NCBI RefSeq assembly: GCF_019038435.1
Contig: NZ_JAGPOX010000002.1
Span: 124,001 to 188,000, forward strand
Source: Nocardia alni
GTDB lineage: Bacteria; Actinomycetota; Actinomycetes; Mycobacteriales; Mycobacteriaceae
DNA length: 64,000 nucleotides
Direction: 5' to 3'
The translations under genes and the position numbers were made by a program. The notes beneath the pieces were generated by a model. It searched no databases, was not told where the DNA came from, and was given only the letters and a program-made list of their open reading frames with translations. Shown here piece after piece: positions 42,023 through 50,305 of this stretch; position 1 is the first letter of the stretch, and every line of letters starts with the position of its first letter.

Positions 42023-42853
42023 ATGGACTGGCTCGATGGGAGTACCGAGTCCGTCGTGGTGGACCAGGCGCGGGTTCGGTATCGGCGTCTCGGTCGTCGC
42101 GGCGGGCCGCCTATCGTGTTACTGCACGGCAGCGCGGGGCACGCCGGATGGTGGATACACGTCGCTCCCGCCCTGGCGGTGGACCACGACGTCGTCGTCA
42201 TGGAGTTGTCGGGGCACGGCGACAGCGCGCATCGGACGTCGTATTCACCACGATTGTGGGCCGATGAGGTAGCGGCGGTCATCCGCCGGGTCGGGGCCGG
42301 GCCGGTGCATTTGGTCGGGCACAGCATGGGTGGCATGGTCGCCATGCTGGCGGCCGGCGGGTATCCCGAGGCGGTGCGGTCCCTACTGGTGATCGACAGC
42401 GCCGTGGTGCGCAGAACCGTGCTACGGCCCATGTCGCATGAGGTTTTTCATTACCCCTCGCACGCGGAGGCGATCGCCAGGTTCCGGCTGCGGCCGCGAG
42501 GCACGATCGCGGACGAGCGGACGCTGGCCCGTATCGCCGACCTGGGTCTGCGGGAGGACGCCGAAGGCTGGCGGTGGAAATTCGATCCGCATGCGATGCA
42601 ACAGATTCCGCGTGACGAACTCGACGCCGTGGCCTCGGGGATCCGGTGTCGCGTGGAATTTCTCTACGGTGAGCACAGCGAGCTGGTGGACCGGGCCACC
42701 GTCGAGCACCTGTCGCGGGTACTGGGCCGGGACGTGCCGTGCCGTATCGCGCCCGGCGCGTACCACCATGTACCGCTCGACGCGCCCGAGGCCACCGTGC
42801 GGGCGGTCGAGCACATCATCGGCGCCGTGGAGGCCGATCGCCGACCAGCCTAG
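42023..42853 (+). CDS. Alpha/beta hydrolase
   Basis: 276 residues: HGS oxyanion region, nucleophile Ser101 in GHSMGG, and a late GAYHHVPLDAPE segment for the catalytic His. The fold is that of esterases, lactonases and meta-cleavage hydrolases. ATG 42023 is chosen; GTG 41957 would overlap the HTH gene by 32 bases and add an unusual Cys-containing N-terminus. Following the HTH gene closely, it may hydrolyse an ester in the pathway, but the substrate is unknown. Confidence 0.87.
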   Translation: MDWLDGSTESVVVDQARVRYRRLGRRGGPPIVLLHGSAGHAGWWIHVAPALAVDHDVVVMELSGHGDSAHRTSYSPRLWADEVAAVIRRVGAGPVHLVGHSMGGMVAMLAAGGYPEAVRSLLVIDSAVVRRTVLRPMSHEVFHYPSHAEAIARFRLRPRGTIADERTLARIADLGLREDAEGWRWKFDPHAMQQIPRDELDAVASGIRCRVEFLYGEHSELVDRATVEHLSRVLGRDVPCRIAPGAYHHVPLDAPEATVRAVEHIIGAVEADRRPA

Positions 42854-42866
42854 TTGTGATACAACT
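42852..42866 (+). promoter_or_regulatory. Perfect palindrome AGTTGT-GAT-ACAACT before CoA-transferase
   Basis: A 15-bp palindrome with 6-bp arms overlaps the hydrolase stop codon. A TATACT -10-like hexamer lies at about 42890-42895, just before ATG 42908. It is the most compact palindrome of the TTGTG family. Confidence 0.55.
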
Positions 42867-42907
42867 ATGTTGGTGTTATTTATACTGCGATATGGAAGAA
42901 GGCGAGC

Positions 42908-45184
42908 ATGAGCGGCCGCCGATCTGAAGGACCACTCACGGGTGTGCGGGTCGTCGATGCGACGTCGGGAATCGCCGGGCCGATAGCCGCTATGATCCTG
43001 GGTGATTTCGGCGCACAGGTCATCCGCCTGGAGGACGACTCGGCCGAACTTCCCGGCTCGGTCATGTGGCACCGTAACAAGACCATTACGCCCGCGCAGC
43101 GCGGCGCCGCACTCGCGGCGGGCGCCGATGTGGTGGTCACGAGCGACGCAGGGCACGCGGCTGCCCTGGGCGTACCGCTCGCCGGGACCGACCCGACCGG
43201 CCAGGTGCACCTTCACGTACCGGGCTGGGGAGCCGGTCAGGGGCTCGATCCGCTCACCGCGGACCGGTTCGTGCAGGCCGAGTACGGCATCGCGCGGCGG
43301 CAGACGTCCTTCGGCGGAGGCCCGGTCGACTGCGTCTACCCGTTCGCGAGCTATCTGCAGGGCACGTGGGCGGCCGCGTCGGCCATCGCCGCGCTCGTCG
43401 GGCGCGAGAACACCGGCCTGGGCCAGCGGGTGGTCGTGGACCCCCTGCACGGCGCGATCGTGGCCGCGACCACGACCATGTTCGCCGACCCGCTGGTCTC
43501 ACTGCCCACCACGAGCGTCGGGCCGGGCGGTCCCAACCCGGCCTTCGGCACCTACCAGTGTCGCGACGGCCAGTGGCTGTTCCTGGGCGCGCTGGGCGTC
43601 AAGTTCCAGGACATCGCCTTCGAGTTGCTCGGCACCACCGACATCACCTCCCATCCGCGGATCGCGGCCAATCGGGAGGAAATCTATGCCGTGGACCTGC
43701 GCGACCAGGTCCGAGCGCGGATCGCCGAGGGCTTCCGCGCGAAGGACCGCGACGTCTGGCTCGCCGAGTTCGCCGGCGCCGCGTGTCCGGCCAGTGCGGT
43801 GGGCGACCGTGACACCTGGCTGGATCACCCGCAGATCATCGCGCTGGGCCAGCGGATCGAGATCGACGATCCGCACGTCGGCCGGGCCGTGACGGGCGGC
43901 AACCCCGTTCGCTTCTCCGGGATGCCGGAGCCGGACTATCGGGCGCGAATCTATTCCGGCACAGTCGATTGGGAGGATGCCCGAGGCGGCACGCAGCCGC
44001 GCCGAGTCCCGCTCGACGCGAACCGTCTGCCCGGTCGCGGGCCGTTGCACGGCATGCGTGTGCTCGATCTGGGCACGGTGCTGGCCGGTCCCTACGCCGG
44101 CCAGCTGCTCGCCGGTCTCGGCGCCGATGTGATGAAGGTCGAGACGACCGGCGGCGACGAGTTCCGGGTGCGCGGTTACATGATCAATCGTGGTCAGCGC
44201 GGTCTGTCGATCGACCTGCGGGATCCGCGCGGATATGTGGCGTTCGGCGAATTGGCGGGCACCTGCCATGTGGTGCTGGACAACTTCCGTCCGGGCGTGG
44301 TCGAACGGCTGCGGATCGATCTGGAGAGTCTGCGCGCGTTCAATCCCGATATCGTGACGACCTCGATCACCGGGTACGGCGGGATAGGCCCGCTCGGCAG
44401 GCAGCCCGGCTACGATCCGGTCATCCAGGCGCTGTCGGGCATCATGCGGGGTCAGGGCGGTGCTGCCGAGCCGGTGTTCTGCACGGTGTCGGTGAACGAC
44501 GTCGGTGTCGCGGCCCTGGCCGCACTGGGCACATGCGCTGCGCTCTACCAGCAGGTCAGTGGTCGGGGCGGTCAGGCGGTCGCCACCTCGCTGGTCGCGA
44601 CGTCGGCCTATATGCAGAACGGCGAGCTGGTCCGCTTCGCCGGTCGTCCGCCGGCGGAGTCCGGTGGGCGCGATTACCCTGGGCCGTCGGCGATTTCGCG
44701 GTACTACGCGTGCACCGACGGCTGGGTTCGAGTGCACCTTCCGTCGGCCGAGGTGGCGTTGACAGCCGGCATGGCCGACGCCGCGGCGCTGCACAGCGAC
44801 GAGTCGCTGGCGGCGGCGCTGGGCGCGGCGTGCAAGGAACTGTCCAGCAAGGAGATCGCGGACCGGCTCGAGCCGCACGGCGGTACCGTCGCGCGTGGGC
44901 GGGACAACAAGGAACTGCTCTTCGACGAGGTGACGCTGGCGGACGGTCACATCGGCATGGTGACCTGGCCCGACGGAAACCGGTCCTACATGCCGCGTCA
45001 GTACGCGGCGTTCGGCCGGCATCCGGACAATCCCATGATGGGCACCCCGGGGATGGGCGAACACAGCAGGCAGATACTCGTCGAGGCGGGTATCGAGGGC
45101 TCGAAGGTCGACGAGTTGATCGAGGCCGGCGTGGTCGTGCAGGGCGAGCCGCTGCACTCGGTCGCCGGAACCGGATACCGCTGA
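42908..45184 (+). CDS. Fused double CaiB/BaiF-family protein lacking catalytic Asp
   Basis: 758 residues with two CoA-transferase domains (about 8-350 and 375-745). In both halves the position of the catalytic Asp seems changed: Gly182 in DPLHGAIV and Ala564 in TSLVATSA. The LGADVMKVE and YGGIGPLGRQPGYDPVIQA segments of the C-domain are otherwise well kept. It may be a degenerate, scaffold or CoA-binding protein, or use another chemistry. The N-domain is shorter than usual, around 340 residues. ATG 42908 has AAGAAGG upstream and a palindromic promoter. Confidence 0.88.
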   Translation: MSGRRSEGPLTGVRVVDATSGIAGPIAAMILGDFGAQVIRLEDDSAELPGSVMWHRNKTITPAQRGAALAAGADVVVTSDAGHAAALGVPLAGTDPTGQVHLHVPGWGAGQGLDPLTADRFVQAEYGIARRQTSFGGGPVDCVYPFASYLQGTWAAASAIAALVGRENTGLGQRVVVDPLHGAIVAATTTMFADPLVSLPTTSVGPGGPNPAFGTYQCRDGQWLFLGALGVKFQDIAFELLGTTDITSHPRIAANREEIYAVDLRDQVRARIAEGFRAKDRDVWLAEFAGAACPASAVGDRDTWLDHPQIIALGQRIEIDDPHVGRAVTGGNPVRFSGMPEPDYRARIYSGTVDWEDARGGTQPRRVPLDANRLPGRGPLHGMRVLDLGTVLAGPYAGQLLAGLGADVMKVETTGGDEFRVRGYMINRGQRGLSIDLRDPRGYVAFGELAGTCHVVLDNFRPGVVERLRIDLESLRAFNPDIVTTSITGYGGIGPLGRQPGYDPVIQALSGIMRGQGGAAEPVFCTVSVNDVGVAALAALGTCAALYQQVSGRGGQAVATSLVATSAYMQNGELVRFAGRPPAESGGRDYPGPSAISRYYACTDGWVRVHLPSAEVALTAGMADAAALHSDESLAAALGAACKELSSKEIADRLEPHGGTVARGRDNKELLFDEVTLADGHIGMVTWPDGNRSYMPRQYAAFGRHPDNPMMGTPGMGEHSRQILVEAGIEGSKVDELIEAGVVVQGEPLHSVAGTGYR

Positions 45185-45232
45185 GCCTCACGGGTTCCCG
45201 GGCAGTGCCGTCGTGGCACTGCCCGGGTGAGT

Positions 45233-45751
45233 TCAGTTGTTCTCTTTCTCCGCACGGAGTTTCGCGCGAAATTCCTTGACGACCTCGGCCGGGGGCAGGG
45301 CCACCAGTTCGATCTGGTTACCGTCCGGGTCCTCGCACAGGAACAGGGTGACGGGGCCGTAGTTCTTGACGATCGTCGTCGTCGGCTCCGAATAGACCGT
45401 GTAGCCCATGCTCACGAGGCGGTCGTAGATCGTCTGGATATGTTCGGGATCGACCGGGAAGGACAATTGCCCGTATCCCATGCGCCCCGGGCATTTCGGG
45501 GCGTCGCCCTCGGGTTCGGGCAGTTCCCACTTGACCAGTTCGAGCTGACCGACCCTGGACGGACCCTGCACGAAGACCGATTGCCCGGTCGTATTCTCGG
45601 GCAGTCGCATCAGGCGCCACGTCAGATCACTGACCGCTTTTTCCAGTGTCTTACGCAGACCCAGCCCCTCGGTGTAGAACCGCAGGGACGCGTCGAGGTC
45701 GCGCACGCCGATCGCGACGTGATTGAGTTCCTTGACCGCTGCTGTCGTCAC
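45233..45751 (-). CDS. VOC-superfamily (glyoxalase-like) protein
   Basis: 172 residues containing a VOC domain of two beta-alpha-beta-beta-beta modules: LNHVAIGVRDLDASLRFY starts the first and GYGQLSFPV the second, with metal-ligand candidates His in NHVAI and Glu in DGNQIELVAL. Relatives are epimerases, lyases and extradiol dioxygenases. GTG 45751 overlaps the crotonase stop by four bases and follows AAGGAAGAAGG. As last gene of a CaiB-crotonase-VOC operon it may isomerise or epimerise a CoA intermediate. Confidence 0.88.
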   Translation of the reverse strand: MTTAAVKELNHVAIGVRDLDASLRFYTEGLGLRKTLEKAVSDLTWRLMRLPENTTGQSVFVQGPSRVGQLELVKWELPEPEGDAPKCPGRMGYGQLSFPVDPEHIQTIYDRLVSMGYTVYSEPTTTIVKNYGPVTLFLCEDPDGNQIELVALPPAEVVKEFRAKLRAEKENN

Positions 45752-46605
45752 AGTGCGAAACCTTCTTCCTTGAACGGACCGTCGCGCCAGGCGAGCGCCT
45801 TTTTCAGCCCCTCGGCGGCGGCCTTGGTCTGGAATTCGCCGCCGCCCGGCCGGAAGCCGCGGGCCAGGACGTACCAGGGAACCGAGGCCTGCAACGCCGC
45901 CCGGAACCCCATCGTCTCGTAGGACTGGTTGAGCGTGAACTTGTTCGCCGCGAGCATCGCGGGATGCAGCTGCGCGAGCGGGCGCAGCTCGCGGGCCACC
46001 TGCTCGTCGAGCTCCTCGGCCGGGAAACTCTTGGCGATCCAGCCCATTTCCGCCGCGCGTGTGCCGGTGACCGAATGTCCGGTTAGCTGAAGATATTTGG
46101 CCTGCGCCATCGTCATCTTCCACGGGAAATACTCGATGTCGGGCGTCGATTGCGCGCGGGTGGGGGGATAGCCGATCAGGCAGTCGTCCGCGGCGAACAC
46201 GATGTCGCACATCGACATCAGTTCCGATCCGCCCGCCAGGCAGTGGCCGTGGATCTTGGCGACGACGGGCTTCATCAGATCCCAGATCCGCAGCCAGTCA
46301 CGCAGGCAACTGCGCGGGAACTGCCCGGTCCAGGACTCGTAGAGCGGGCTGTGATTCCAACCCGCGGGCCGCTCCGGGTGTTCGTCCCCGCCGGCGTAGC
46401 TGTTCATGTCGTAACCGGCGCAGAAGGACGACCCGGCGCCCTCGATGAGGACGATGGTCACATCGTCGTCCCGTTCGGCGGATTCGAGCGCCGCCAGAAT
46501 GTCGCGGCGCAGGCCGGGACTGAGCGCATTGCGTTTCTCGGGCCGATTCAAGGTGATCGTTGCGATCCTGTCCTCGACCTTGTAGAGAATATTGTCGAAT
46601 TCCAT
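45748..46605 (-). CDS. Enoyl-CoA hydratase/isomerase family (crotonase) protein
   Basis: 285 residues of the crotonase family: LNRPEKRNALSPGL, the oxyanion-hole AGYDMNSYAGG and HGHCLAGGSELMSMCD segments. One acidic residue (in GGSEL) is kept, but the second catalytic Glu region, normally GQPE-like, reads IGYPPTR. This suggests chemistry other than simple hydration, such as isomerisation or ring hydrolysis. It is coupled to the VOC gene and preceded within 28 bases by a CoA-transferase, whose product it presumably uses. Confidence 0.92.
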   Translation of the reverse strand: MEFDNILYKVEDRIATITLNRPEKRNALSPGLRRDILAALESAERDDDVTIVLIEGAGSSFCAGYDMNSYAGGDEHPERPAGWNHSPLYESWTGQFPRSCLRDWLRIWDLMKPVVAKIHGHCLAGGSELMSMCDIVFAADDCLIGYPPTRAQSTPDIEYFPWKMTMAQAKYLQLTGHSVTGTRAAEMGWIAKSFPAEELDEQVARELRPLAQLHPAMLAANKFTLNQSYETMGFRAALQASVPWYVLARGFRPGGGEFQTKAAAEGLKKALAWRDGPFKEEGFAL

Positions 46606-46633
46606 CGCGTTCCTTTCGTGCTTGTGGAAGTGG

Positions 46634-47872
46634 TTAAGGCGCAGGTGGTTTCACGATTCCCTGAGCGATCAGGTCGTCGATCTGCGCATCGGTCAGGCCC
46701 ATCTCGAGCAGCACCTCGCGGGTATCTCGGCCCTGCCGGGCAGGGGGAGTGCGCAGACTGCCCGGTGTGCGGCCGAGTTTGGCGGGAATGCCGAGAACCT
46801 GGAATTCACCGACGGTCTGCACCATGCCGTTGAGCCGGACCTGGGCGTCGTCGAGCACCTCGTCCAGCGGTCGTACGACGCTGGCCGGAATTCCCTCGGC
46901 GATCATGCGGCGAACCATCGCGTCGTCCGCGGCCAGATCGGCGATGAGTTTCGCCAGCAGGTCGGTGAGTTCCGCATTGTGTTCCAGGCGGTCGTGATTG
47001 GTCCGGAATCGCGCGTCCTGCGCCAGTTCGGGCGCGTCCAGAAATTCGCACAGCAGGCGGAATTGATGGTCGGTGCCCGCCGCGACGTAGACCTCGTGAC
47101 CGTCGGCGGTCCGGAAGATATCGCTCGGGGAGATACTCGGATGCGCGGCGCCCAGGCGCCGGGGCCGCTGACCGTCGAGGAAATAGGCTGCGGCCGCCGG
47201 ATGCAGCAGGCTGACCGCGCTGTCGAGCAGGCTGACCTCGACGACCTGGCCCAGGTCGGACGCCGCGCGCTCGTACAGCGCCAGCAGGATGCCCGAGAAC
47301 GCGTGCAGTCCGGTGGTGAGGTCGGTGATCGGCATGGGCACTCGCAGCGGTCCCCGGCCCTGCTCGCCGTTGAGATGCATGATGCCCGCATACGCCTGCA
47401 TCACGGCGTCGTATCCGGGCAGCCCGCCCATCGGGCCCTCCGCGCCGAAAGCGGAGATGCGGCAATAGATCAGGCGCGGAAAGCGGCTCAGTAGATCCTC
47501 GGCGTCCAGCCCCCATCGCTCCATCGTGCCGGGCTTGAAATTCTCGATGAGGACGTCCGCGTGCTCGAGCATTCGCAGCAGTACCTCTCGCCCGCCCGAG
47601 GTCGCCAGGTCGACGCTGGTATGGCGCTTGTTGCGGTTCAGCCCGGCGTAGTAGGCGCTGATGTTCTCCGGATACGTCTGTCCCCAGGCGCGGGTGCCGT
47701 CGCCTGCGGGCGGCTCGACCTTGATGACATCGGCGCCGTGATCACCCAGCAGCTGTGCCGCGTACGGGCCGGCGAGCACTCGCGAGACGTCGACCACCCG
47801 CACGCCGGCGAGCGCACCGGCGGCAACCGGCGCTCCAGCGGTCGATGTGCCTGGTGGGCATCCTCTGGACAC
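46634..47872 (-). CDS. CaiB/BaiF family CoA-transferase (single domain)
   Basis: 412 residues, one type III CoA-transferase domain with the catalytic Asp217 in VSLLDSA. It has GVRVVDVSRVLAGPYAAQLL, GADVIKVEPPAGDGTRAWGQ split over the CoA-binding region, and LIENFKPGTMERWGL. GTG 47872 is chosen with GGGAG nine bases upstream. It heads an operon with crotonase and VOC genes. It activates an acid with CoA from a donor acyl-CoA. It is the only normally sized member among four in the window. Confidence 0.93.
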   Translation of the reverse strand: MSRGCPPGTSTAGAPVAAGALAGVRVVDVSRVLAGPYAAQLLGDHGADVIKVEPPAGDGTRAWGQTYPENISAYYAGLNRNKRHTSVDLATSGGREVLLRMLEHADVLIENFKPGTMERWGLDAEDLLSRFPRLIYCRISAFGAEGPMGGLPGYDAVMQAYAGIMHLNGEQGRGPLRVPMPITDLTTGLHAFSGILLALYERAASDLGQVVEVSLLDSAVSLLHPAAAAYFLDGQRPRRLGAAHPSISPSDIFRTADGHEVYVAAGTDHQFRLLCEFLDAPELAQDARFRTNHDRLEHNAELTDLLAKLIADLAADDAMVRRMIAEGIPASVVRPLDEVLDDAQVRLNGMVQTVGEFQVLGIPAKLGRTPGSLRTPPARQGRDTREVLLEMGLTDAQIDDLIAQGIVKPPAP

Positions 47873-47890
47873 GACTCGGCGCTCCCAACT

Positions 47891-47931
47891 CCATAATTGC
47901 AGGATCAATACAACACTACAGCATGTACTAT
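47891..47931. promoter_or_regulatory. Divergent promoter, CoA-transferase/MDR
   Basis: CCATAATTGCAGG and AATACAACACTACA are shared-type elements (minus strand TGTAGTGTTGTATT). TACTAT at 47926-47931 is placed so that transcription could begin at the GTG at 47939, suggesting a leaderless transcript for the MDR gene. Confidence 0.5.
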
Positions 47932-47938
47932 GCTGATC

Positions 47939-48985
47939 GTGACCACGAGTAGTCGGATCGTCCTCGCATCGCGCCCGGTGGGCGCTCCGGAACCGAGTGA
48001 TTTTCGTGCGGAGGACGTGCCGGTGCCGCCGACGGGGGAGGGGGAACTGCTGCTGCGCACGATCTACCTGTCGCTGGATCCCTACGTTCGCGGCCGCCTG
48101 GGCGACGCCCACGCGTACCGGTCCGCGTCGCCCCTGCTGCCCCTCGGCGAGGTGATCCCGGGCGGTACCGTCTGCGAGGTCGTCGAGTCGCGGAGTCCGG
48201 GATTCGCCGCCGGTGACATCGTGCTGGCAGACCTGGGCTGGCAGAGCTTCGGCGTGCGAGGGGCGGCCGGGGTGCGAAGACTGGATCCCGGCGCCGCGCC
48301 GGTGAGCACCGCGCTGGGCGTGCTCGGTATGCCTGGTTTCACCGCGTACGTGGGGCTGAATCTGATCGGCCGGCCGAATCCCGGTGAGACAGTCGTCGTC
48401 GCGGCGGCCACCGGTCCCGTGGGGTCGATGGTGGGGCAACTGGCACAACTCGCGGGGTGCCGCGCGGTCGGCATCGCCGGTGGACCGGACAAGGTCGCGT
48501 GGTTGCGCGAGAACGGGTTCGCGGCGGCGCTCGACCATCGCTCACCGACCTTCGGCGACGAGTTGGCGGCGGCCGTCCCCGACGGGGTGGACATCTACTT
48601 CGAGAACGTCGGCGGCCGGGTGTTCGACGCCGTGCTACCGCATCTCAACCTGGGTGCGCGGGTGCCGGTCTGCGGCATGGTCTCCGAGTACAACGGGGAC
48701 GGGCCGGCAGCGGGGCCGGACCGATTGCCCGGCCTGATGTCGCTGATTCTGTCTCGGGCGATCACCGTGCAGGGCTTCCACTTCCGGCCTTACGCGGCAT
48801 CGCACGAACGCCGGTTCCTGGACGAGACGGCCGCGGCCATCCGCGCGGGGCGCGTGCACTACCGGGAAGACATCGTCGCCGGACTGGAATCCGCGCCCGC
48901 CGCGTTCGCCGGGCTCCTGCGCGGGGCCAACTTCGGGAAGCTGCTGGTGCGCGTCGGGCCGGACCCGACACAGGGCGATTCGTGA
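47939..48985 (+). CDS. NADPH-dependent MDR oxidoreductase (alkenal/curcumin reductase type)
   Basis: 348 residues of the zinc-free medium-chain reductase group: YLSLDPYVRGRL near the start, GMPGFTAYVGL, the nucleotide motif AAATGPVGSMVGQLA and YFENVGGRVFDAVL. Such enzymes reduce conjugated carbon-carbon double bonds. GTG 47939 begins at the usual family N-terminus (TTSSRIVLASRPVG) and lies right after a TACTAT hexamer; ATG 47930 is in frame but inside that hexamer. It is followed by a short-chain dehydrogenase with overlapping codons. Confidence 0.92.
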   Translation: MTTSSRIVLASRPVGAPEPSDFRAEDVPVPPTGEGELLLRTIYLSLDPYVRGRLGDAHAYRSASPLLPLGEVIPGGTVCEVVESRSPGFAAGDIVLADLGWQSFGVRGAAGVRRLDPGAAPVSTALGVLGMPGFTAYVGLNLIGRPNPGETVVVAAATGPVGSMVGQLAQLAGCRAVGIAGGPDKVAWLRENGFAAALDHRSPTFGDELAAAVPDGVDIYFENVGGRVFDAVLPHLNLGARVPVCGMVSEYNGDGPAAGPDRLPGLMSLILSRAITVQGFHFRPYAASHERRFLDETAAAIRAGRVHYREDIVAGLESAPAAFAGLLRGANFGKLLVRVGPDPTQGDS

Positions 48986-49758
48986 TGACGGCGCCGAATG
49001 TGACGCGTCGTTTCCAGGATCGAGTCGTCCTGGTGACCGGTGCGACCAGTGGGCTCGGGCGGGCCTGCGCGCACCGGCTGGCCGCCGAGGGGGCCGCGGT
49101 CGTCGTCGCCGGCCGCCGAATAGATCTGTGCGACAAGGTGGTCGACGAGATCACCGCCGCGGCGGGCCGCGCGGTGGCGGTGCCCACCGATGTCACCGAC
49201 CTCGACGCGGTGGAGCATCTCGTGGCGGTCACCATCGAGAAATTCGGGCGCTTGGACTGCGCTGTCAACAACGCCGGCATCAGTCCGCCCCCGGCTCCGG
49301 CCGCCGAGCTGAGCGATGACGTGTGGGACAGCGCCTACGAGGTCAATCTCCGCGGGAGTTTCCATTGCCTGCGTGCGGAACTGCGCGCCATGGTGCCCGC
49401 GAAGAGCGGGTCGATCGTCAACGTCGCCTCCTACGCCGGCGCTGTGGTTCGCGCGCAGGGGATCACGGCATACGCCGCCTCCAAGCACGCCGTCGTCGGG
49501 ATGACCAAGGCGGCAGCCCGGGACTACGCGGATCGCGGAATCCGGATCAACGCGGTCGGCCCCGGCCACATGGACACCGCGATGATCGAGCGTCTGACGA
49601 GCGACGCCGAGCGTGAGCGCAAGCTGCGCGAGCGGATCCCGATGGGCCGGGTCGCCGCGCCGGAGGAGGTGGCCGCCGTGGTGGCCTTCCTGCTCTCCGA
49701 CGAGGCGTCGTTCGTCACCGGCCAGCTGCTCGTCGCCGACGGCGGGCTCTCGCTGTGA
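48985..49758 (+). CDS. Short-chain dehydrogenase/reductase
   Basis: 257 residues of the classical SDR family: cofactor motif TGATSGLG (18-25), NNAGIS, and catalytic Tyr163/Lys167 in YAASK. The Arg after the first motif region (AGRRIDL) is compatible with NADP. The start overlaps the preceding TGA by one base. It probably interconverts a hydroxyl and a ketone on the pathway substrate, in the same operon as the double-bond reductase and the F420 reductase. Confidence 0.93.
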   Translation: MTAPNVTRRFQDRVVLVTGATSGLGRACAHRLAAEGAAVVVAGRRIDLCDKVVDEITAAAGRAVAVPTDVTDLDAVEHLVAVTIEKFGRLDCAVNNAGISPPPAPAAELSDDVWDSAYEVNLRGSFHCLRAELRAMVPAKSGSIVNVASYAGAVVRAQGITAYAASKHAVVGMTKAAARDYADRGIRINAVGPGHMDTAMIERLTSDAERERKLRERIPMGRVAAPEEVAAVVAFLLSDEASFVTGQLLVADGGLSL

Positions 49759-49815
49759 CGAGCGGAACCATCGCCGGAAGCGCTGGCGGACAACACAATC
49801 ACTAGAGGAGCACGA

Positions 49816-50250
49816 ATGCCATTGACGGGTAAGTACGAGGCCGGCACCAGTGAGTTCGCCCTCGCGCAACTCGCGGAGTACGAGGCGTCGGACGGAGCCG
49901 AGGGGGGAACGGTCAGGGGTTCTCGCGTCGTCGTCCTCACCTCGGTCGGGGTCAAGTCGGGCCTGCTGCGCAAGGCGCCGCTGATGCGGGTCGAGCACGA
50001 CGGGCAATACGCGATCGTCGCGTCACTGGGCGGCGCGCCGAATCACCCGTCCTGGTATCACAACGTGCGGGCGAATTCGCTTGTCGAACTACAGGATCGC
50101 GGGGAGAAACACGACTACCGGGCCCGGGAGGTCACCGGCGAGGAGAAGGCGCTGTGGTGGGAGCGGGCGGTCGCGGCCTTCCCGGACTACGCCGGGTATC
50201 AGACGAAGACCGATCGGCCCATTCCCGTCTTCGTACTGACCCGGGTCTGA
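49816..50250 (+). CDS. F420-dependent quinone/nitro reductase family (Ddn-like) protein
   Basis: 144 residues of the deazaflavin-dependent nitroreductase family: [20 protein letters not shown] and [19 protein letters not shown] are the F420-binding segments, followed by VELQDRG. GGAG lies upstream of ATG 49816. In actinomycetes these proteins use F420H2 to reduce quinones or enones. Last gene of the MDR-SDR operon, it could reduce an unsaturated ketone intermediate. Confidence 0.93.
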   Translation: MPLTGKYEAGTSEFALAQLAEYEASDGAEGGTVRGSRVVVLTSVGVKSGLLRKAPLMRVEHDGQYAIVASLGGAPNHPSWYHNVRANSLVELQDRGEKHDYRAREVTGEEKALWWERAVAAFPDYAGYQTKTDRPIPVFVLTRV

Positions 50251-50305
50251 CGCGCGTCGGCGGTCGGTGGGAGGCCCCGGGATCGAGCGATAGTGAGTGC
50301 TCGGC

